The notes beneath the pieces were generated by a model. That model was given only the letters and a program-made list of their open reading frames with translations. It was not told where the DNA came from and did not search any database. Positions 8,670 through 18,634 of a stretch of DNA of 64,000 bases are shown one piece after another. Position numbers and translations under genes: made by a program. Location: NCBI GenBank assembly GCA_013697955.1, contig JACCVV010000016.1, positions 20,757 to 84,756 of the forward strand, written 5' to 3'. This stretch comes from Tatlockia sp. GTDB lineage: Bacteria; Pseudomonadota; Gammaproteobacteria; Legionellales; Legionellaceae. Numbering within the stretch: position 1 is the stretch's first letter; each line of letters begins with the position of its first letter.

Positions 8670-11426
8670 ATGCTTAATAGTCTACCGGTGGAATTATTAC
8701 TCGAAATTTTTTCTTATTTAAGTCCGGGTGCCTTAAGAAATATGGCACTTGCTGATAAAAATTTCAGCCCTATTAGCTCTAGAGTAATTCCCATCGATAA
8801 AAAAATAAATTCTTTTTGGGAAAATAAATTCAAGCGCCATTTTCCTGAAATTTACAAAGAGATTGAAAAAGAAATTACCCTCAATTGGTATGCTGAATTT
8901 AGTTATTGCTATGACAAAACTTACAAAGGTTTACCCAATTCCACCAAAAAGATATTTTCAATAGTTAAAGAGAATGATTTTGAATCTTTAAAAAAAATAG
9001 AAAATTTAAACCTGGAAATACTGGACGCTAAAGACAGCGATGGCGTTTCTCTTCTAGACTTAGTAACCAAAAATAATTATCAGAAAATTTTGGATCATTT
9101 TTATCAGGTTGCGCAAGGATATTTTGCGAAGTCCAAATATACCCTGGACACCTCTAAAAAAGATAAATTAAACCGAACTATTCTTTATTGGGCAATTATT
9201 TTACGTCAAAGTTCAGAACAATTATCAATACTATTAGGAGAAGGTTCTCAGCTCGATGAGATCTATGGAGAAACCAACAGCTGCAACCCCATCCATCTTG
9301 CTGCAAAATTAGGGTTAACCGATCTGGTAAAAACAATGATTAAGAAAAATCCTGGCTTGCTAAATCAAACAGATATCTATAACCAAACTCCCCTACTTTG
9401 GGCAGCATCGGAAGGGCATTTTGAGCTTGTAGAATTCTTAATTTCTAAAAATGCAAAAAAATATTACGCAACCTTTGTACCTCAGGAACATATATTCAAT
9501 GGAAGAACCGCTCTTTATTGGGCTACATTAAATGGTCATCATAAAATTGTAAACTTACTAGCCAAATCTGGCGCAAGTACCACCACAGCTCTAGGACTTA
9601 TTAAGCTTCAACCCATTCATATAGCAGCCAAATTAGGCTACTTGGATGTGGTAAAAGCGCTTATCGATAACCGTCCACTTTTGCTCGAACAAACCGATGC
9701 TTATGGCCAAACTCCCTTATATTGGGCTGCATTAAGTGGTCAAACAGACATTGTGGATTATTTAATTAGCAAAGGGGCTAACGTAAATGTTTTTTCCACC
9801 TCACCTATGATAGAACACACTGGAAAAAGTCCTTTATATCAGGCTACTGAAAAAAACTATTGTCAAATTGTTAAATCACTTCTTAAAGCCGGCGCAATAA
9901 TTAATGCTCCAGACAATTTAGACCATCCAATTCATATCGCTTCAAAAAAGGGGAATTTGGATTTAGTGAAAACACTAATTGACTACAATCCTAAATTGAT
10001 CGAACAGAAAGACTTTTTTGGTCAAACCCCTCTTCTTTGGGCAGCTGCAAAAGGTCAGAAGGATGTTGTTGATTATTTCATTCTTAAAAACGCAAATCTT
10101 GATGTAATTTCGATCGCTGAAAAGAGTAAGAATAACGGAAAAACTCCAGTTTATTGGGCAACTGAAAGTGGGCATTCCGAAATCGTTGATTCTCTTGCAA
10201 AAGCTGGCGCAAATATCACAACTGCCTTAGGTGAATTAAAATCTCAACCCATTCATATCGCTGCAAAAGAAGGGAAATTAGAGGTTGTAATTGCCCTTCT
10301 CGAAAATAATCCAAAGTTGATAGATGAAACTGATGCAGAGGGCGAAAATCCATTACATATAGCTGCGAGCTATGGTCATGAGACGGTAGTAGATTATTTA
10401 CTTGCTAATAAATCCAATGTAAATGCTTTAAATTTAAACGGCAAATCCGCACTTTATTTGGCTACTGAACAACTAAATTCTAATATCGTGAAATCCTTGT
10501 TAAATGCAGGTGCAATTCCTACTACATATATTAAGCCTCAGAAAGATCAGCCTGTACATATCGCTGCTAGAGAAGGTAACTATAATTTAGTGAAGACATT
10601 TATTGAGCACGATCTTAATTTGCTTGAACAAGAAAATGCCTTTCGAGAAACCCCAATTCTTCTGGCTTCAGCGCAAGGCCATAAGGAAATAGTTGACTAT
10701 TTAATTTCTAAAGGTGCAAATGTAAATGCTGTTTCCTATTTCCCAAAACATAAAGATCATGGAAAATCTGCTCTCTATTGGGCCACAGAAAAAAAGTATG
10801 TTGATGTGGTTAACTCTCTTGCTAAAGCAGGTGCGGTTACTACTACACCTATAAGCTCTTTGGTCCAGCCCATTTACCTTGCTATTCAATATAATCGATT
10901 GGATCTGGTTCAAGCGCTAATTAAAAATGATTTCAAGCTAATCAACCACGTTGATAGAAATGGCCATACCCCTTTACATTGGGCCGCATCAGAGGGTCGG
11001 GAAGATATTGTAAGGTATTTAATTAGCCAGGATGCAGAGCTCAATCCTTTAGCTAAGGATAATAAAGCGCCTATTAATCTAGCTGCAAAAAATGGCAATA
11101 ATCAAATTGTAGAATTACTTCTAAAAGCTGGGGCAAAAACAACACTTCCGGTAGCAATTGATCAAAGTAACTTAAATGAAGATATCAAAGGAAAAATCAA
11201 GCTATTGGACTACATTCCTAAAAGAAAACAAGAATCCATGTATAAAACCTCTTATAATTTCTTTTGCTTTACAGCAAATTTTGGATACTCAAAGCTCGAA
11301 AAAGTTTCGGCTGCGGAAGCCTTAGCCTCGGTTAAATTATTTGGCGCTGATCAAACAATTCTGGATAAATATAAAGGTGAGTTAAATGATGGTGAGCTTA
11401 AAATAATTAGCAAGATGATCAGATAA
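8670..11426 (+). CDS. F-box and ankyrin-repeat protein, probable translocated effector
   Basis: The 918-aa product opens with an F-box (about residues 1-40): LNSLPVELLLEIFSYLSPG, then RNMALADKNF. F-boxes bind Skp1 of eukaryotic SCF ubiquitin ligases. A spacer with degenerate repeats follows, then six tandem super-modules of three ankyrin repeats each (about residues 205-829). A C-terminal tail of about 90 residues ends GELKIISKMIR. No enzyme domain is visible. By analogy with Legionella AnkB-type proteins, it probably brings host targets to host ubiquitination machinery. A PmrA-type box and a strong AAGGCAAAGG ribosome site precede the ATG. Secretion by Dot/Icm is inferred. Confidence 0.85.
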   Translation: MLNSLPVELLLEIFSYLSPGALRNMALADKNFSPISSRVIPIDKKINSFWENKFKRHFPEIYKEIEKEITLNWYAEFSYCYDKTYKGLPNSTKKIFSIVKENDFESLKKIENLNLEILDAKDSDGVSLLDLVTKNNYQKILDHFYQVAQGYFAKSKYTLDTSKKDKLNRTILYWAIILRQSSEQLSILLGEGSQLDEIYGETNSCNPIHLAAKLGLTDLVKTMIKKNPGLLNQTDIYNQTPLLWAASEGHFELVEFLISKNAKKYYATFVPQEHIFNGRTALYWATLNGHHKIVNLLAKSGASTTTALGLIKLQPIHIAAKLGYLDVVKALIDNRPLLLEQTDAYGQTPLYWAALSGQTDIVDYLISKGANVNVFSTSPMIEHTGKSPLYQATEKNYCQIVKSLLKAGAIINAPDNLDHPIHIASKKGNLDLVKTLIDYNPKLIEQKDFFGQTPLLWAAAKGQKDVVDYFILKNANLDVISIAEKSKNNGKTPVYWATESGHSEIVDSLAKAGANITTALGELKSQPIHIAAKEGKLEVVIALLENNPKLIDETDAEGENPLHIAASYGHETVVDYLLANKSNVNALNLNGKSALYLATEQLNSNIVKSLLNAGAIPTTYIKPQKDQPVHIAAREGNYNLVKTFIEHDLNLLEQENAFRETPILLASAQGHKEIVDYLISKGANVNAVSYFPKHKDHGKSALYWATEKKYVDVVNSLAKAGAVTTTPISSLVQPIYLAIQYNRLDLVQALIKNDFKLINHVDRNGHTPLHWAASEGREDIVRYLISQDAELNPLAKDNKAPINLAAKNGNNQIVELLLKAGAKTTLPVAIDQSNLNEDIKGKIKLLDYIPKRKQESMYKTSYNFFCFTANFGYSKLEKVSAAEALASVKLFGADQTILDKYKGELNDGELKIISKMIR
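9282..11156 (+). repeat. Six tandem ~312-base modules, each coding for three ankyrin repeats
   Basis: Inside the F-box/ankyrin gene the pattern QPIHIAAK-G-LDLVKALI, then GQTPLLWAA-GH-DIVDYLISKGANVN, then GKSALYWATE-IV-SLAKAGA recurs six times in the same order. Modules average about 104 codons. The A, B and C repeats of different modules resemble each other more than they resemble their direct neighbours. This indicates growth by duplication of a three-repeat block. Confidence 0.8.
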
Positions 11427-11613
11427 AAGACAGGGCTGGAAAATAAACGATTGCCCCTCTCCCAGGTATCGGCTTATCCGTAATACCCCAAAAGATAAAA
11501 TCCATAATCCATGCCAAAGGCAAGGGGACAAGATGAATCGGTTAATCAAATCTCTTTTACAATTTCTCATCTAGCCTAAGTCTTCACCCTATCAAAGGAT
11601 TATTACTTAATAT
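11427..11613. other. Spacer between convergent effector and protease genes
   Basis: About 190 bases without a convincing gene. A minus-strand stretch near 11425-11545 reads LPLAWIMDFIFWGITDKPI. It has no clear start codon or ribosome site and may be a remnant of a small membrane protein. No clear terminator was seen. Confidence 0.35.
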
Positions 11614-13218
11614 TTAGCGGTAGCATCCAATGCCTAATGCTCCTATCAATTGACAATATTTAAAACTTTTATCATCAAATATATAGGCCACTTTTTCATA
11701 GTTAGCGATTATTATCCCTTCTTTAGTCTGGCTTAGTTGATGTTTAGGCAAGTTTGATTGGCTTTTAATTTTTGACCATTGCTTTTTGTTTCGTGAATTT
11801 TTATTAATAAAATCAGTTGTAGTCGGCATCGTGATAATTTCATCATAGTCTGCCAATGTTGCTTTTACAGCGTTGTTGGCATCTAAAATTCCACTTCCAC
11901 AAGATTTATAACCTAAACAGGAGTTATTAGAATTTTGGCTAAAAGAAAAGGGATGAGCTGTGGCATAGAGTAATTGTTCGACTTGGTCAGGCTTAATAAA
12001 ACTATTAAGCGCATAGAGTAAAGCAGCAACGCCAGCTGCATGTGGAGAGGCCATTGAAGTGCCCTGATAAAAATCATATCCTGATTTTCTATAGCCGCCC
12101 CCTGGATTCACTGTTGAAAGAATTCCGCCTTCTCTGTTATAAAACTGATCGCCTCCTGGAGCGGCAAAACTTATGCTTGGACCGTAATTCGAATAATTAG
12201 CGCGAAGACCACCGGGTCCTGTTGCAGCCACTTTGATAACTTCATTACATACAGCCGGGGCTGAATAATTTTCCCAGTGATTTTCATTACCTGCAGCAGC
12301 GATGATCACGGCTCCTTTTTTGCGTACAAAATTAAGTGCCTCTTGTAGAGCCAAATCACAGTGATCCATTTCGCTTGATTTAGTTTCATCAATCCCAAAG
12401 CTCATGTTTAAGACCTTGGCAGGATGAATATTTGTTGGAATCCCTGGTACCTCACCTCCTACTGACCAGTATAAGGCATTTATAACCTGGCTTTCGTAGA
12501 AAAGACCTTCAGAATTTGGGATTTTTAGAGCTAATATTTTTAAATGTTCACCGACTCCCCGCATGATTTCCCCGTATCCTGCGATTATGCCAGCAACATG
12601 TGTACCGTGATAACTATGTGTTTCATCAACCAGGTCGGAATTATTGGCTGAGAAATTCCATCCAAAAATTTGATTGTTTTTATCCTTGACCAAATTATCA
12701 ATCAAAGCAGGGTTTGGTGAAATTCCCGTATCGAGAACAGCCACAACTATGGGTTTTTCTGATTCCCCAGTGCTTAAAGCCCAAGCACCATCTTTTAAAT
12801 TGGCAGCCGATTCCAGCATGATTCCTGCTGGTGCTGAAAATTCATTCCATTGTGATTCATGAGAAAGGAGATTGACACCATCATCGGTATTTAATTGAGG
12901 TAAGGGTTTAAAATAGCCTTTTCGGTCTTCTAGTGCATAGAGTACATTAGAATTCTTACGCAGCTTAGCTAGAATAGTAGCGGTAAGATCTTGTTTAATT
13001 TCAGTGTCTGCTATTTTTTTATCAAAAGTTAAAACATAGGCAGAGCCAGCCATTGGTTCTAAGCTTTTTAAAGGTAGATTAATAGTCTGTTCAATCGCTG
13101 CTTTTATTATTTTAGATTTATATTTGACGATGATCCGAATCGTTGCATCATTATGAGCAAATCCGTTATGAGCGAAGAGTAAGAATACTAAGCCAATTAG
13201 TTTCGCCCGATATTGCAT
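11614..13218 (-). CDS. Secreted subtilisin-like serine protease (S8 family)
   Basis: The start is placed at ATG 13218, after the strong site AAGAGGAGTG. This gives a signal peptide MQYRAKLIGLVFLLFAHNGFA; an upstream in-frame extension to 13284 lacks support. The 534-aa product has a short inhibitor-like propeptide (about residues 25-100). The S8 catalytic motifs follow: AVLDTGISPN (Asp163), HGTHVAGIIAGYGE (His204), AAAGNENHW (oxyanion Asn311) and GTSMASPHAAGVAALL (Ser388). All key residues are present. About 90 residues after the catalytic domain are of unknown role. Export to the periplasm or medium is likely; Legionella has type II secretion of proteases. Confidence 0.9.
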   Translation of the reverse strand: MQYRAKLIGLVFLLFAHNGFAHNDATIRIIVKYKSKIIKAAIEQTINLPLKSLEPMAGSAYVLTFDKKIADTEIKQDLTATILAKLRKNSNVLYALEDRKGYFKPLPQLNTDDGVNLLSHESQWNEFSAPAGIMLESAANLKDGAWALSTGESEKPIVVAVLDTGISPNPALIDNLVKDKNNQIFGWNFSANNSDLVDETHSYHGTHVAGIIAGYGEIMRGVGEHLKILALKIPNSEGLFYESQVINALYWSVGGEVPGIPTNIHPAKVLNMSFGIDETKSSEMDHCDLALQEALNFVRKKGAVIIAAAGNENHWENYSAPAVCNEVIKVAATGPGGLRANYSNYGPSISFAAPGGDQFYNREGGILSTVNPGGGYRKSGYDFYQGTSMASPHAAGVAALLYALNSFIKPDQVEQLLYATAHPFSFSQNSNNSCLGYKSCGSGILDANNAVKATLADYDEIITMPTTTDFINKNSRNKKQWSKIKSQSNLPKHQLSQTKEGIIIANYEKVAYIFDDKSFKYCQLIGALGIGCYR

Positions 13219-13323
13219 ACCACTCCTCTTTAGCGGACCGCCTATATTATTAGTAAAAGCTAATGAGACTGTCACTGCAAGCACAATGTCTATGCTCGCA
13301 ATGACAACCTAGATCAGCAGAAA

Positions 13324-14649
13324 TTAATAACGATAATGTTCTGGCTTATAAGGTCCTTTAATTTCAACGCCTATGTAATCTGCCTGCTCTTTGCTTAACA
13401 CTGTTAATTTCGCACCAATACGAGCCAGATGCAGGCGAGCTACTTTTTCATCCAGATGTTTGGGTAAAACATAAACCTGATTATCGTAACTCTGGGCATT
13501 TTGAAATAATTCAATTTGCGCTAAAACCTGATTGGTAAAGGAGGCAGACATAACGAAACTTGGATGACCGGTTGCGCAGCCCAAGTTTACTAAACGGCCT
13601 TCAGCCAAAATAATAATGCGCTTGCCATCAGGAAAAATAACATGGTCTACCTGAGGTTTAATATTGTCCCATTCGTATTTTTTTAAACTCTGAATATCTA
13701 TTTCAGAATCGAAATGGCCAATATTGCATAAAATAGCTTGATTGCGCATACGTAACATATGCTCTTGGCGTACAACATGATAATTGCCTGTTGCAGTGAC
13801 CAGGATATCGACTTGCTCGGCTACATCATCCAGAGTAACTACCCTATAACCTTCCATTGCAGCTTGCAGAGCACAAATCGGATCAATTTCACTAATCCAA
13901 ACTGTTGCACCCTGACCACGAAGGGCTTGAGCGCAGCCTTTGCCTACATCCCCATAGCCTAGAATTAGTGCTACCTTGCCTGCAATCATGACATCAGTTG
14001 CGCGCTTTAAGCCATCAAGTAAGGATTCACGGCAGCCGTATAAATTATCGAATTTGGATTTGGTAACCGCATCATTTACATTTATGGCCGGTACTTTTAA
14101 AGTCCCTTTTTTTGCCATTTCATAAAGTCTTGCTACGCCTGTTGTTGTTTCCTCGGAAACGCCTTTGATTTCTTCTAGCATTGCCGGGTATTTTTCATGA
14201 ATCATCTGGGTCAAATCACCGCCATCATCGAGCAGTAAATTCGGTGACCAGCCATTAGGACCTCGTATAGTTTGCTCAACACACCACCAGTATTCTTCTT
14301 CACTTTCACCCTTCCAGGCAAAAACCGGAATGCCAGCGGCGGCGATAGCAGCGGCAGCATGATCTTGAGTTGAAAAAATATTGCAGGAAGACCATCTTAC
14401 CTCAGCACCTAAGGCTAATAAGGTTTCAATAAGTACTGCCGTTTGAATTGTCATATGAAGACAACCCGCTATTCGCGCCCCTTTTAAAGGTTTTTGCGCA
14501 CCAAATTCCTCGCGTAAGGCCATAAGACCTGGCATTTCAGTTTCAGCAATTGCAATTTCTTTTCGCCCCCATTGGGCAAGGGACATATCGGCAACTTTAC
14601 AGTCTTGTCTTTGCTTTTGACTTGTTACAACAGAATCCACAACATTCAT
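13324..14649 (-). CDS. ahcY: Adenosylhomocysteinase
   Basis: AhcY splits S-adenosylhomocysteine into adenosine and homocysteine, clearing the product of methylation reactions. The 441-aa protein shows the NAD-binding motif [20 protein letters not shown], the substrate-site stretches [20 protein letters not shown] and HFDSEIDI, and the family C-terminus [10 protein letters not shown]. It starts 15 bases after the metK stop, so metK and ahcY are almost certainly one transcript, joining synthesis and recycling of S-adenosylmethionine. Confidence 0.97.
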   Translation of the reverse strand: MNVVDSVVTSQKQRQDCKVADMSLAQWGRKEIAIAETEMPGLMALREEFGAQKPLKGARIAGCLHMTIQTAVLIETLLALGAEVRWSSCNIFSTQDHAAAAIAAAGIPVFAWKGESEEEYWWCVEQTIRGPNGWSPNLLLDDGGDLTQMIHEKYPAMLEEIKGVSEETTTGVARLYEMAKKGTLKVPAINVNDAVTKSKFDNLYGCRESLLDGLKRATDVMIAGKVALILGYGDVGKGCAQALRGQGATVWISEIDPICALQAAMEGYRVVTLDDVAEQVDILVTATGNYHVVRQEHMLRMRNQAILCNIGHFDSEIDIQSLKKYEWDNIKPQVDHVIFPDGKRIIILAEGRLVNLGCATGHPSFVMSASFTNQVLAQIELFQNAQSYDNQVYVLPKHLDEKVARLHLARIGAKLTVLSKEQADYIGVEIKGPYKPEHYRY

Positions 14650-14664
14650 TTAAATATCCTCTTT

Positions 14665-15813
14665 TTAAAGCGCCTTCGCTAAAATTGCTACCTTGTCCAA
14701 TTTTTCCCATGGTAAATCTTCACGACCATAATGACCGTAAGTAGCCGTTTGGCGATAAATTGGTCGTAATAGATCGAGATGATCAATAATTCCTTGAGGG
14801 GTTAGATCAAAATGCGTGTTAATTAAATCGATAATTACATTAGTGGGCAGTTTGCCAGTTCCAAAGGTATCAATACTAATAGAAGTGGGCTCAGCTACAC
14901 CAATCGCGTAAGAAACCTGGATTTCACATTTGTCGACAATGCCTGCGGCAACTAAATTCTTAGCTACATAACGTGCAGCATAGGCTCCTGAACGGTCGAC
15001 TTTGGAAGGATCTTTACCAGAAAAGCAACCGCCACCGTGACGTGCCATTCCGCCATAGGTATCAACGATTATTTTGCGTCCAGTTAAGCCACAATCTCCT
15101 AAAGGTCCACCAACAACAAAACGACCAGTTGGGTTGATAAAATATCGTGTCGCAGAAGAAAGCCATTTTTCCGGCAAAACTGGTTTTAAAATTTCTTCTC
15201 TAACCGCTTCAGTTAAATCTTTATGATTAATTTCGGGATCATGTTGAGTTGAGAAGACCACTGTGTCTATTCCAACAGGCAGGCCATTTTCATATCTAAG
15301 AGTAAGCTGACATTTTCCATCGGGACGTAGCCAAGGCAATGTTTTATTTTTTCTTAATTCAGCTTGCTTTTGCATCAAACGGTGCGAATAGGCAATCGGC
15401 GCTGGCATGAAAACATCGGTTTCACGGCTAGCGTAGCCAAACATTAGACCCTGATCACCGGCTCCAAGAATATTGGTTTCTTTGTTATCTACACCTCGGG
15501 CAATGTCGGGTGACTGTTTGCCGATTGCAGATAATACTGCGCAAGATGCCCAATCAAAGCCCATTTCAGAGCTGTTGTAGCCGATGTCTTTAATGACTTC
15601 GCGGGTAATTTCTTCTACGTCAACCCAAGCAGAAGTTGTGATCTCCCCACCCACCATAACCATGCCGGTTTTTACAAAGGTTTCGCAAGCGACACGGGCT
15701 TTGGGGTCTTCTGCTAAAATAGCATCCAAAATAGCATCTGAAATTTGATCGGCTATTTTATCAGGATGACCTTCAGAAACAGATTCTGAAGTAAAAACAT
15801 GAAAATCATTCAC
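14665..15813 (-). CDS. metK: S-adenosylmethionine synthetase
   Basis: MetK makes S-adenosylmethionine from methionine and ATP. The 382-aa product has the start [16 protein letters not shown], the ATP-binding signature [12 protein letters not shown], and the phosphate-loop region [19 protein letters not shown]. The start codon is GTG, preceded by AGAGGGA. The gene follows carA with a 76-base gap and leads into ahcY. No SAM riboswitch-like fold was evident in the short leader. Confidence 0.97.
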   Translation of the reverse strand: MNDFHVFTSESVSEGHPDKIADQISDAILDAILAEDPKARVACETFVKTGMVMVGGEITTSAWVDVEEITREVIKDIGYNSSEMGFDWASCAVLSAIGKQSPDIARGVDNKETNILGAGDQGLMFGYASRETDVFMPAPIAYSHRLMQKQAELRKNKTLPWLRPDGKCQLTLRYENGLPVGIDTVVFSTQHDPEINHKDLTEAVREEILKPVLPEKWLSSATRYFINPTGRFVVGGPLGDCGLTGRKIIVDTYGGMARHGGGCFSGKDPSKVDRSGAYAARYVAKNLVAAGIVDKCEIQVSYAIGVAEPTSISIDTFGTGKLPTNVIIDLINTHFDLTPQGIIDHLDLLRPIYRQTATYGHYGREDLPWEKLDKVAILAKAL

Positions 15814-15889
15814 CTTTATTTCCCTCTTTTAAAGTTGTTTTTTTTATTTAAAACCTGTTGTTTCAGCCAATTTTTCCACTCGTTCTAAA

Positions 15890-17029
15890 TCACATATTGC
15901 TTTGCTTGAGGCGCTGATCCTTCATATAGTTAATAAATTCATCGAAAATTGATTCTATATCATGAGGGCCTGGGCTGGCTTCAGGATGCCCCTGAAACCC
16001 TAGAGCTGGTTTATTTTTATATCTGATACCTTGCAAACTCTGATCGAATAATGAGCGATGAGTGACCTCCAGGTATTCAGGCAAGGTCGTCTCGTCTATG
16101 GTAAAACCGTGATTCTGACTCGTTATGAGAACTCTTTTTGGTTCATTGACTTCAACAACCGGATGATTTGCACCATGATGACCAAATTTCATTTTCAAAG
16201 ATTTAGCCCCACTGGCTAGTCCAAGGATTTGAAAACCCAGACAGATTCCAAACAACGGTACATTATTCTCTAAGAAAGTCCTGGTGGCCTGAATAGCATA
16301 GTCACAAGCATCTGGATCTCCAGGGCCATTCGACAAAAAGATGCCGTCCGGGTTCAAAGTCAGAGCTTCTTCTGCTGAAGTTTTAGCTGGGACTAGAGTG
16401 ACGTGGCAACCCTTATCATAAAGGATCTTTAAAATTGTATTTTTCACGCCAAAATCATAGGCTACAACATGGTACTTGGAAGGTTTGGAAGCCGGTCCCC
16501 ATTCTCCGCGTCCTTCATGCCAGCGCTCAGTTGTCTGTCTGGATACCTCGCAGGCTAAATCCAAACCCTCTAAACCTTCAAAAGCGCGGGCATTAGCCAA
16601 GGCTAACTCAGGCTGTTTGACATTGGTACTGATACAAGCCGCTGTTGCGCCCAGTTCTCGCAAACGGATTGTTAATTCGCGGGTGTCAATTCCTGCGATA
16701 GCGACTAGTCCATTCTTTTTTAACCACTCCGGTAATGATTGGGTGGCCCGGTAGTTTGAAGCAGTCATTGCGCAGTCTCGCATAACAAGTCCGGCAGCCC
16801 AAACGCGTGAAGACTCCATGTCCTCAGGGTTGCAACCCGTATTGCCTACATGGGCAGTGGTGAGAGTGATAATTTGCTTGGCGTAGGAGGGATCAGTTAG
16901 CATTTCCTGATAACCGGTCATGGCTGTATTAAAAACCAGCTCTCCCACACAATGACCGCTGGCACCCACAGAGATTCCATGCATAACTGTGCCATCAGCA
17001 AGAACTAATATTGCGGGTTTATTAACCAT
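15890..17029 (-). CDS. carA: Carbamoyl-phosphate synthase small subunit
   Basis: CarA is the glutaminase subunit that supplies ammonia to CarB for carbamoyl phosphate, feeding arginine and pyrimidine synthesis. The 379-aa protein has the N-terminal small-subunit domain with [19 protein letters not shown]. The C-terminal class I amidotransferase domain has the nucleophile in [12 protein letters not shown] and the His/Glu pair in GHPEASPGP. carB is not adjacent in this window and must be elsewhere. It sits between dnaJ (112-base gap) and metK. Confidence 0.96.
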   Translation of the reverse strand: MVNKPAILVLADGTVMHGISVGASGHCVGELVFNTAMTGYQEMLTDPSYAKQIITLTTAHVGNTGCNPEDMESSRVWAAGLVMRDCAMTASNYRATQSLPEWLKKNGLVAIAGIDTRELTIRLRELGATAACISTNVKQPELALANARAFEGLEGLDLACEVSRQTTERWHEGRGEWGPASKPSKYHVVAYDFGVKNTILKILYDKGCHVTLVPAKTSAEEALTLNPDGIFLSNGPGDPDACDYAIQATRTFLENNVPLFGICLGFQILGLASGAKSLKMKFGHHGANHPVVEVNEPKRVLITSQNHGFTIDETTLPEYLEVTHRSLFDQSLQGIRYKNKPALGFQGHPEASPGPHDIESIFDEFINYMKDQRLKQSNM

Positions 17030-17141
17030 AAATGCTCTTTTTCTCTAGTTTAAACGGAGTGCAGAGTAGTTTTAGTACACAACAAAGAATACTTACACGC
17101 AGAGTCCAGGGGTAAATCTAAGCGATTGTATCTTAGTCAGT

Positions 17142-18269
17142 TTAAAATTTCATGTCTTCAAAGAATTTTTTTACACCGTCAAACCAGGAACTTGATCGGG
17201 GTGAATGACTCGTGCTTTTATCCAATGAATCTTGTAGTTGCGTAAAGATATCTTTTTGCTCACGCGATAGGTTAACTGGCGTTTCCACCACAACGCGACA
17301 AAGCAAATCACCAGTAGCATGACCACGTACTGATTTCATACCCTTTCCGCGCAAACGAAGTGTTTTTCCGGTTTGGGTTTCAGCGGGAATTTTTAAGGTT
17401 ACTCGACCTTCCAAGGTAGGAACTTCAATGGAACCGCCAAGTGCAGCCGTTGCGAAGCTGATAGGAACTTCACAATAGAGATCACTTTCATGACGTTCAA
17501 AAATTGCATGCGCTTTAATATTCACCTGAACATACAAATCACCAGCGCCGCCGCCATGTATTCCAGCTTCGCCTTCGCCGCTCAGACGAACTCGATCACC
17601 GTTATCAACTCCAGGTGGAATTTTCACAGTTAATTTTTTGCTTTCTCGAACTCTTCCCTGGCCGTGACAATTATTACAGGGATCAGTAACTACTTTCCCA
17701 TCACCATGGCAAGAAGGGCAAGTTTGCTGAATTGAGAAAAAACCTTGCTGGATTCGAACTTGACCAACGCCATTACAGGTTTCGCAGGTTTTAGGTGTTG
17801 AACCTTTTTTGGCTCCAGAACCAGCACAGGTTTGACAATTAGCTTGCCTAGGAACAGTTATCTCAATTTGCTTACCAACTGCTGCTTCTTCAAGGGTTAG
17901 CGTGACATTATATTGTAAATCAGAGCCTCGTTGGCCACGGGACTGTCGCCCCTGACCTCTGCCGCCAGAAAAAATATTTTCAAAGATATCTTCAAAGACA
18001 TCACCGAAACCGCCAAAGCCTCCCGGCCCACCGCCCATTGAGGCATCAACGCCGGCATGACCAAAACGATCATAGGAGGCTTTTTTTTGCTGGTCGGATA
18101 AAACACCGTAGGCTTTTTGAATTTCTTTGAATTTTTCTTCGGCTTCTTTGTCGTTTGAGTTACGGTCTGGATGATATTTCATCGCTAACTTACGATAAGC
18201 TTTTTTAATTTCAGCATCGTCGGCACTTCGACTGACGCCAAGAATTTCATAATAATCCTTCTGTTCCAT
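17142..18269 (-). CDS. dnaJ: Chaperone DnaJ
   Basis: DnaJ is the Hsp40 co-chaperone that delivers substrates to DnaK and stimulates its ATPase. The 375-aa product has an N-terminal J domain with the HPD motif (KYHPDRNSN). A Gly/Phe-rich linker with [13 protein letters not shown] follows, then four CxxCxGxG zinc motifs (about residues 130-210) and the C-terminal substrate domains. All key elements are intact. It lies 365 bases after dnaK, and I found no separate heat-shock promoter in that gap, so read-through from dnaK is likely. Confidence 0.97.
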   Translation of the reverse strand: MEQKDYYEILGVSRSADDAEIKKAYRKLAMKYHPDRNSNDKEAEEKFKEIQKAYGVLSDQQKKASYDRFGHAGVDASMGGGPGGFGGFGDVFEDIFENIFSGGRGQGRQSRGQRGSDLQYNVTLTLEEAAVGKQIEITVPRQANCQTCAGSGAKKGSTPKTCETCNGVGQVRIQQGFFSIQQTCPSCHGDGKVVTDPCNNCHGQGRVRESKKLTVKIPPGVDNGDRVRLSGEGEAGIHGGGAGDLYVQVNIKAHAIFERHESDLYCEVPISFATAALGGSIEVPTLEGRVTLKIPAETQTGKTLRLRGKGMKSVRGHATGDLLCRVVVETPVNLSREQKDIFTQLQDSLDKSTSHSPRSSSWFDGVKKFFEDMKF

Positions 18270-18634
18270 AACTCAGACACCAAAAAATTAGAGGCCAGAT
18301 CATTGCTCATAGCCTGAATAAAACGAAGTACCAAGTACTCCCCATCTTGACTGCCAATTTATCTAAGTCTTAGACAGCAATCATTTGCAACACAACGGTT
18401 AAATTTTAAGCATTGTGATTAAGCCTATTATAACAAAAAAATCAAATTTATGTTTTAGGAATTTTTTATTTATATCTTAAGAAAAAAAAGCGTAAATTTG
18501 TCATTCCTCACTGACGGGATCCAGAGCTCGCGTAGCTTAAAGCCATAGTAAAATAGATTCCAGCCTTTGATGGAGGCTGGCTCTTCCTCATCTCATTAAT
18601 TAACTTGAGTCGAAACAAGAGCCAAAAAATTTCC
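18270..18634. other. dnaK-dnaJ spacer without a gene
   Basis: 365 bases, unusually long for a dnaK-dnaJ junction. It holds no credible ORF. Its left part is very AT-rich (around 18420-18500). The part near dnaK holds a hairpin (18560-18580) next to a TCATTCCTCACTGACGGGAT-like sequence, which resembles dispersed extragenic repeats of this bacterial group. Confidence 0.5.
18560..18580 (-). repeat. Hairpin in dnaK-dnaJ spacer, possible remnant of extragenic repeat
   Basis: CCAGCCT and AGGCTGG form a perfect 7-base stem around a 7-base loop. On the minus strand it lies about 55 bases after the dnaK stop and is followed by AATCTATTTTA, a weak T-run. It could slow or partly end transcription, or protect the dnaK mRNA end, or simply be left from a repeat element. 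Confidence 0.4.

Noticed and set aside
11382..11570. 62-codon minus-strand ORF after the F-box/ankyrin gene
   Set aside because: It overlaps the end of that gene and has no ribosome site; composition and sequence suggest no real protein.
15814..15889. Possible SAM riboswitch before metK
   Set aside because: The 76-base leader is AT-rich and shows no paired helices of the known SAM or SAH riboswitch classes.
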